Shown in pieces: positions 59,629 through 64,000 of a stretch of 64,000 bases of DNA. The DNA comes from Flavitalea plasmicola (lineage in GTDB: Bacteria > Bacteroidota > Bacteroidia > Chitinophagales > Chitinophagaceae). Under the pieces are notes generated by a model, which was not told the DNA's origin, did no database searches, and was given only the letters and a program-made list of their open reading frames with translations. Numbering within the stretch: position 1 is the stretch's first letter; the number at the start of each line of letters is the position of its first letter. A program made the position numbers and the translations under genes. The stretch is from positions 588,956-652,955 of the forward strand of contig NZ_JAUOTO010000003.1 of NCBI RefSeq assembly GCF_030546645.1, read 5' to 3'.

Positions 59629-60933
59629 ATGTATCCTAACCTTTATTTCGCCTTCAAGGATCTTTTCGGAATATCGTGGCCTCCTTTGCGGTTCGTTAAT
59701 TCGTTTGGCTTCTTTGTAGCATTTTCCTTTATCGCAGCGGCGATCACGCTGTCCCGGGAATTGCTCCGGAAGGAAAGAGAAGGTTTGCTCCAGGGCAGGG
59801 ATCAAATGGTGCTGATCGGCAAACCCGCCAGCGCCGGCGAACTGGTGCTGAATTTTGTCATCGGGTTCCTGCTCGGCTATAAGCTTATCGGTCTTTTTAT
59901 TTCAAATAGTCCATTGACTGCCAATCCCCAGGACTTTATTAAATCCACCGAAGGCAGCCTTCCGGCAGGGGTTTTCCTGGGCGTTCTCATGGCCGGCTGG
60001 AAATGGTATGAGAAGAACAAACAGAAACTGCCGCAGCCGCAGGAGAAAAAGATCCGTATCTGGCCACATGACAGGGTAGGAGATCTCACCATCTATGCCG
60101 CCCTCTTCGGTTTCGCAGGCGCCAAGGTCTTCAACAGCCTGGAGACATGGGACGACTTTGTAAGAAATCCCATCGATTCGCTCTTTTCTTTCAGCGGCCT
60201 CACTTTCTATGGAGGACTGATTTGCGCGGCGCTGGCCATCTGGTACTATGCCCGTAAGAACGGCATCGGTTTCTGGTACCTCAACGATGCGGCGGCCCCC
60301 GGTCTCATGCTGGCTTATGCCCTTGGACGCATCGGCTGCCAGGTATCCGGTGACGGCGACTGGGGGATCCTGAACAGCGCCTATTATACGAACATCGGTG
60401 AAAAGGCTGCTCTCGCAGGTCCCGGTGACTTTCAGCGCATTACCGAGCAGTACAAAGAAGTTTACCTGCCTCAGTTCGGCAGCCTGGATAAAATTCCCCA
60501 CCTGGCAGTAAAAGCGCCGTCCTGGCTGCCGGATTGGTTCTTTGCCTATTCCTATCCACACAATGTTGTGAGCGAAGGCGTACGCATCCCCGGCTGTGAT
60601 GGCGCCTATTGCAGCCAGCTGCCTATTCCCGTTTTTCCGACCCCATTTTATGAGACATTGGTTTGCCTTGGCCTCTTCTTTCTGCTTTGGTCCCTGCGCA
60701 AAAAATTGAAAGTACCCGGGACTTTGTTTGGTGTCTACCTCTTTGTCAACGGGGTCGAACGCTTTTTCATTGAAAAGATCCGTGTCAACTCCAAGTACGA
60801 TATCTTCGGCATCCATCCCACCCAGGCCGAGATCATCTCACTGCTCCTGGTTATCACAGGGGCTACCATTTATTTCAGACTCAAATCCCGTCCACCACAG
60901 AACGACCCGCCCCGGGAAGCCGCTGCCTCCTAG
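59629..60933 (+). CDS. lgt: prolipoprotein diacylglyceryl transferase
   Basis: 434 residues, longer than the E. coli enzyme (291) because of a hydrophilic insertion near 85-145 and longer loops, as usual in Bacteroidota. About seven membrane segments. FSGLTFYGGLICAALAIWYYARKNGI and LMLAYALGRIGCQVSGDGDWG contain the family signature with the conserved Arg; PTPFYETLVCLGLFFLLW and NGVERFFIEKIRVN match the C-terminal signature. The enzyme puts diacylglycerol from phosphatidylglycerol onto the lipobox Cys of prolipoproteins such as those at 3.3 and 31.7-33.5 kb. Confidence 0.94.
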   Translation: MYPNLYFAFKDLFGISWPPLRFVNSFGFFVAFSFIAAAITLSRELLRKEREGLLQGRDQMVLIGKPASAGELVLNFVIGFLLGYKLIGLFISNSPLTANPQDFIKSTEGSLPAGVFLGVLMAGWKWYEKNKQKLPQPQEKKIRIWPHDRVGDLTIYAALFGFAGAKVFNSLETWDDFVRNPIDSLFSFSGLTFYGGLICAALAIWYYARKNGIGFWYLNDAAAPGLMLAYALGRIGCQVSGDGDWGILNSAYYTNIGEKAALAGPGDFQRITEQYKEVYLPQFGSLDKIPHLAVKAPSWLPDWFFAYSYPHNVVSEGVRIPGCDGAYCSQLPIPVFPTPFYETLVCLGLFFLLWSLRKKLKVPGTLFGVYLFVNGVERFFIEKIRVNSKYDIFGIHPTQAEIISLLLVITGATIYFRLKSRPPQNDPPREAAAS

Positions 60934-61083
60934 CCATCCTTCCCGTATTACTTCCTTTTATCATTCCTCTTTTGCTGCCTGTAACCTACCGGCAAAATCC
61001 TCGTCTTATTCTTTACGAGCAATGCCTGTCGTCAACAAAATCGAACCCTACATCTAAAAAATTATCCGCCTGCCCGTTCTCTG

Positions 61084-61100
61084 GGTAAGTTTGACTTACC
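61084..61100. other. inverted repeat upstream of the outer-membrane barrel gene
   Basis: GGTAAG (61084-61089), loop TTTGA, CTTACC (61095-61100). Further on, AATAGTACT occurs at 61151-61159 and 61185-61193. These may be regulator sites; the 276-bp gap 60934-61209 has no gene and no clear promoter (TAaccTTTG at 61159-61167 is one base too long). Confidence 0.3.
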
Positions 61101-61209
61101 AATTATCAACAAAATCAGCCATCCGACACAAAGCAATGTACTATGTAATAAATAGTACTAACCTTTGTATTGTAATTGCCTACGAATAGTACTGAATAAT
61201 ATAAAATAA

Positions 61210-63687
61210 ATGACCATGACCAGCTTTAAGACCCTGCTGACTGCACTTTTCGCAACACTTTTGTCCTTATCCCTTGCCGCCCAGGCGCCTGGCCGCATCA
61301 GCGGGGAGATCACCGATGACAACCACAAACCTATCGAAGCCGCCACCATTTCCTTATTAAATGCCGGTGACTCGTCCCGGGTCCACCAGACCGTCACCGA
61401 CAAAACGGGCCGGTATGTCTTTGAAAAGGTCGCTGAAGGAAAATACCTGGTTTCGGCCAGCAGCGTGGGCCACGACATCCGGTATTCCCCCCTATTCGAG
61501 GTTTCCGCCGCCCAGGCCTCCGTCGCCCTTGGCTCCCTGGCCCTGTCTGCGGCCTCTAAGAATCTACAGGAAGTCTCCGTTGTTGGCAAAAAACCCCTGA
61601 TCGAACAAAAAGCTGACCGTATGGTGGTCAATGTGGACGCATCTCCAGCCAATGCCGGCTCCACAGCCCTGGACGTATTGGAAAGGTCACCAGGCGTCAC
61701 CCTGGACAAGGACGACAACATCAGCCTGAAAGGTAAGCAAGGTGTCACCATAATGATCGATAACAAACCCACTTATCTGTCGGCCGCCCAGCTGACCAGC
61801 TATCTGAAAAGCCTCCCTGCATCCGCCATCGACCAGATCGAGCTGATGACCAACCCTTCGGCAAAATATGATGCCGCCGGTAATTCAGGGATCATCAATA
61901 TCAAAACAAAGAAGAATAAAACGAAAGGCTTCAATGGCAGTGTCAATCTCACCCATACCCAGGGCGTCTATCCCAAACCAAGCGGCAGCCTCAACCTCAA
62001 CTATCGCAATGGGAAAGCCAACTTCTTCCTCAACGGTGGCTATTCCCGCTGGGAAGGCTTTCAACACCTGGATATCGGGCGTACGTACCTTGATCCGGGC
62101 CCGACCAGGGTCGTGAACTCTATCTTCTCGCAAGGCACCGAGATCCATTTCGCCAATCCCCAAATGAACCTCAAGTTCGGTATGGATTATTTCCTGTCCA
62201 ACAGGACTACCCTTGGATTTGTGGTCAGCGGCTTCCAGAATAAAGAGAACAATTTCACCACCAGCGATATTTTATTGAAAGACGCGCATAATGCAGTGGA
62301 CTCCATGGTCAACTCTACCAGCGTTTCCAAAAACAATTGGAAGAACGGCTCCGTTAACCTCAATTTCCGTCATCAGTTCGACTCCACAGGAAGAGAATGG
62401 ACGGTCGATCTGGACTATGTCCGCTATTCCTCTCAAAGCGATCAGCATTTCGATAATATAACTACCTACCCCCGCAAGGACGATAAGACGGAGACCGTCC
62501 TCACAGGCAACCTGCCCAGCACCATCAATATCTATACATTTAAATCGGACTATACCCATCCACTGGCCAAGGATCTCAAGCTGGAGACTGGCGTCAAATC
62601 CAGCTATGTCAACACGGATAATATGGCCAACTACTTCAACATCATCAACAACAACCCGGAAGTGGATACGGCCAAGACCAACCATTTTCTTTACCGGGAA
62701 AATATCAACGCGGCCTATATCAATCTGAACAAGCAATACGGGAAATGGGGCATCCAGGGAGGGCTCCGCGTGGAGAATACCAACTACCGCGGTCATCAGC
62801 TGGGCAACGGTATCTCCGTCATCAACAAGGATTCCATCTTCTCCCGCAACTATTTCAGCTTTTTCCCCACCCTGTATTTCAGCTACCAGGCCAATGAAAA
62901 GAACCAGCTTTCCGTCAACTATGGCCGCCGGATCGATCGTCCCGCCTACCAGGACCTGAACCCTTTCCTTTTCTTCCTGGACCAATATACCTATCAGGCA
63001 GGTAACCCTTTCCTCCAGCCCCAGTTCTCCCACAATGTAGAGCTGTCCCATACCTATGCGGGTTTTCTTTCCACCACCCTCAATTATAGCTATACCAAAG
63101 ATTTCTTTTCGGAGACCTTCGAGCAGTCGGGCCGTGCTACCATCCTCCGCAATGGCAATATCGGCAGCCGCCAGAACGCAGGTATCGCCGTCAGCGCACA
63201 GCTGCATGTTACAAAATGGTGGATGTCCATCCTGTATGGCAATGTCAATTATACCAAATTTAATGGAGTATTGTATGGAGAACCCATCAGTGTGGACGCG
63301 ACGACGCTTACGCTGAACGTAAACAACCAATTCACTTTCTCCAACGGTTGGAGCGCCGAGGTCTCCGGCTGGTACCGCACCAAGGGCGTGGAAGGACAGG
63401 TCGTCATCTACTCACTGGGACAGGCCACCGCCGCCGTGTCGAAGAAGCTGTTGCAGGACAAGGCAAGTATCAAGCTGGGCATCCGGGATTTCCTGTACAG
63501 CAATAAACCCCACGGCTACCTCAACTTCCAGCAGACAGAGGCTACTTTCCATAACTACAGGGACAGCCGCCAGGTGAGCCTGACCTTCAGCTACCGTTTT
63601 GGCAAGCCCCTGAAAGTCCCGGCACGCCACAGGACCACCGGTGCGGGCGAAGAGGAAAGCAGGGTGAAAACGGGGGGCAATAATTAG
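61210..63687 (+). CDS. outer-membrane beta-barrel protein, TonB-dependent-receptor-like (OMP_b-brl_3)
   Basis: 825 residues. Signal peptide about 1-25 (LLTALFATLLSLSLAAQ); carboxypeptidase-regulatory-like beta domain about 28-115 (GRISGEITDDNHKPIEAATISLLNAGDSSRV); plug-like part about 125-225 (GSTALDVLERSPGVTLDKDDNISLKGKQGVTIMIDN ... IELMTNPSAKYDAAGNSGIINIKTKK); then a long barrel. No SusD-like gene is adjacent, so it is not a classical SusC. Ligand unknown; such proteins often take up peptides, metals or siderophores. Its TAG stop begins a heptad repeat element. Confidence 0.92.
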   Translation: MTMTSFKTLLTALFATLLSLSLAAQAPGRISGEITDDNHKPIEAATISLLNAGDSSRVHQTVTDKTGRYVFEKVAEGKYLVSASSVGHDIRYSPLFEVSAAQASVALGSLALSAASKNLQEVSVVGKKPLIEQKADRMVVNVDASPANAGSTALDVLERSPGVTLDKDDNISLKGKQGVTIMIDNKPTYLSAAQLTSYLKSLPASAIDQIELMTNPSAKYDAAGNSGIINIKTKKNKTKGFNGSVNLTHTQGVYPKPSGSLNLNYRNGKANFFLNGGYSRWEGFQHLDIGRTYLDPGPTRVVNSIFSQGTEIHFANPQMNLKFGMDYFLSNRTTLGFVVSGFQNKENNFTTSDILLKDAHNAVDSMVNSTSVSKNNWKNGSVNLNFRHQFDSTGREWTVDLDYVRYSSQSDQHFDNITTYPRKDDKTETVLTGNLPSTINIYTFKSDYTHPLAKDLKLETGVKSSYVNTDNMANYFNIINNNPEVDTAKTNHFLYRENINAAYINLNKQYGKWGIQGGLRVENTNYRGHQLGNGISVINKDSIFSRNYFSFFPTLYFSYQANEKNQLSVNYGRRIDRPAYQDLNPFLFFLDQYTYQAGNPFLQPQFSHNVELSHTYAGFLSTTLNYSYTKDFFSETFEQSGRATILRNGNIGSRQNAGIAVSAQLHVTKWWMSILYGNVNYTKFNGVLYGEPISVDATTLTLNVNNQFTFSNGWSAEVSGWYRTKGVEGQVVIYSLGQATAAVSKKLLQDKASIKLGIRDFLYSNKPHGYLNFQQTEATFHNYRDSRQVSLTFSYRFGKPLKVPARHRTTGAGEEESRVKTGGNN

Positions 63688-63764
63688 CCGTGAGCCGTGA
63701 GCTGTGAGCTGCGAGCCAAGGACTTATTAAGTCCACTCATAGCTCGAAGCTCGTAGCTCAAAGC
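63686..63764. repeat. heptad-repeat hairpin element, copy B (behind the barrel gene)
   Basis: Left arm: AGCCGTG, AGCCGTG, AGCTGTG, AGCTGCG, AGCCAAG (63686-63720). Core ACTTATTAAG at 63722-63731 within the palindrome GGACTTATTAAGTCC (63720-63734). Right arm: CACTCAT, AGCTCGA, AGCTCGT, AGCTCAA, AGC (63734-63764). Same plan as copy A at 48591-48672, but arm bases differ in a paired way (GAGC/GCTC instead of AAGC/GCTT). Confidence 0.8.
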
Positions 63765-63772
63765 TTTTTCCT

Positions 63773-63780
63773 TAGCTTTG
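63773..63780 (+). promoter_or_regulatory. -7 box of yajQ
   Basis: TAGCTTTG, full TAnnTTTG match, 17 bp before the ATG and 8 bp behind the repeat element, whose right arm would overlap the -33 position. Confidence 0.55.
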
Positions 63781-63797
63781 CCTCTCAACTTCTTACA

Positions 63798-64000
63798 ATG
63801 CCATCTTTTGATATCGTCAGCAAAGTCGATCCTCAGACATTGGACAACGCAGTCAACGTGACTAAGAAAGAGATCACCAATCGCTTTGACTTTAAGGATT
63901 CTCCCGTCGTCATCGACCTGGACAAAAAGGAAATGAAGATCAAGCTGGAAGCGGAAAGCGACATGAAGATCACCCAGATCACCGATGTGCTGATCAGCCG
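63798..64000 (+). CDS. yajQ: YajQ-family nucleotide-binding protein (cut by window edge)
   Basis: The first 67 codons are in view. MPSFDIVSKVDPQTLDNAVNVTKKEITNRFDFK is the standard YajQ (DUF520) start, and the frame continues DSPVVIDLDKKEMKIKLEAESD. Relatives bind RNA or nucleotides, and some respond to cyclic di-GMP. The promoter lies directly behind the heptad repeat element. Confidence 0.92.
   Translation, partial: MPSFDIVSKVDPQTLDNAVNVTKKEITNRFDFKDSPVVIDLDKKEMKIKLEAESDMKITQITDVLIS

Noticed and set aside
61124-61129. Third 21-bp YGACAC array before the barrel gene
   Set aside because: Only one CGACAC is present; positions 21 and 42 bp away on either side lack the motif.
1-64000. tRNA, rRNA, CRISPR arrays, insertion sequences, prophage genes
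   Set aside because: Looked for cloverleaf-like 3' ends, regularly spaced repeats, transposase and phage motifs on both strands; nothing convincing was found by eye.

Overview
The window reads as chromosomal DNA of a Bacteroidota bacterium, most likely of the Chitinophagaceae or a close relative. The evidence is three secreted proteins with the type B C-terminal sorting domain of the type IX secretion system (start of the domain: PNAFTPNGDG), TAnnTTTG-type -7 promoter boxes instead of a sigma70 -10, start sites without clear Shine-Dalgarno sequences, the one-component-like layout of beta-propeller sensor kinase plus LytTR regulator, and the infC-rpmI-rplT block behind thrS. I saw no tRNA, rRNA, insertion sequence, prophage or CRISPR array.

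Layout. 0-8.3 kb: a cut-off ABC permease, an aldose-epimerase-like protein, a DUF2252/MgtC pair, small envelope genes, a MOP-type flippase and release factor 3 (prfC) with a curious leader. 8.3-16.8 kb: three large T9SS cargo proteins, two of them products of a partial gene duplication. 16.8-21.5 kb: purB and hutU-hutH. 21.5-31.6 kb: a tightly overlapping minus-strand operon: mqnA, two methyltransferases, a glycosyltransferase, wecB, two more glycosyltransferases, and finally a LytS-type sensor kinase and its LytTR regulator. 31.7-33.5 kb: two paralogous LamG lipoproteins. 33.5-37.6 kb: fused trehalose-phosphate synthase/phosphatase and a GH15 hydrolase. 37.6-43.7 kb: the rest of histidine catabolism (hutI, fused FTCD, hutG) with a polytopic 'Gcr' membrane protein between them. 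43.7-51 kb: a patatin/POTRA/barrel protein, an ABC-F protein, a DUF3347 protein and two paralogous secreted proteins. 51-54.6 kb: thrS, infC, rpmI, rplT. 54.6-64 kb: a PLP decarboxylase, small stress proteins, lgt, a TonB-dependent-receptor-like barrel and the start of yajQ.

How genes work together. hutH-hutU-hutI take histidine to formiminoglutamate, and two alternative enzymes (FTCD and hutG) can finish the route. The glycosyltransferase operon is a surface-glycan locus whose last two genes are a membrane sensor and DNA-binding regulator, translationally coupled to it. OtsAB and GH15 form a trehalose-turnover pair.

The most interesting signals are not protein genes: (1) two triple arrays of YGACAC spaced exactly 21 bp, at similar distance from the promoters of a T9SS protein and a LamG lipoprotein, the geometry of LytTR-type activator sites; (2) two copies of a hairpin built from AGCYNNN heptads around a shared ACTTATTAAG core, with compensatory changes between copies; (3) a hairpin plus GACCATTGAAAAGACAT motif, twice before thrS and once in the prfC leader; (4) a cluster of DnaA-box-like sites, an AT-rich tract and a parS-like palindrome in the 437-bp gap before lgt, a candidate replication origin; (5) -7 boxes only 4-8 bp before several start codons, predicting leaderless mRNAs.
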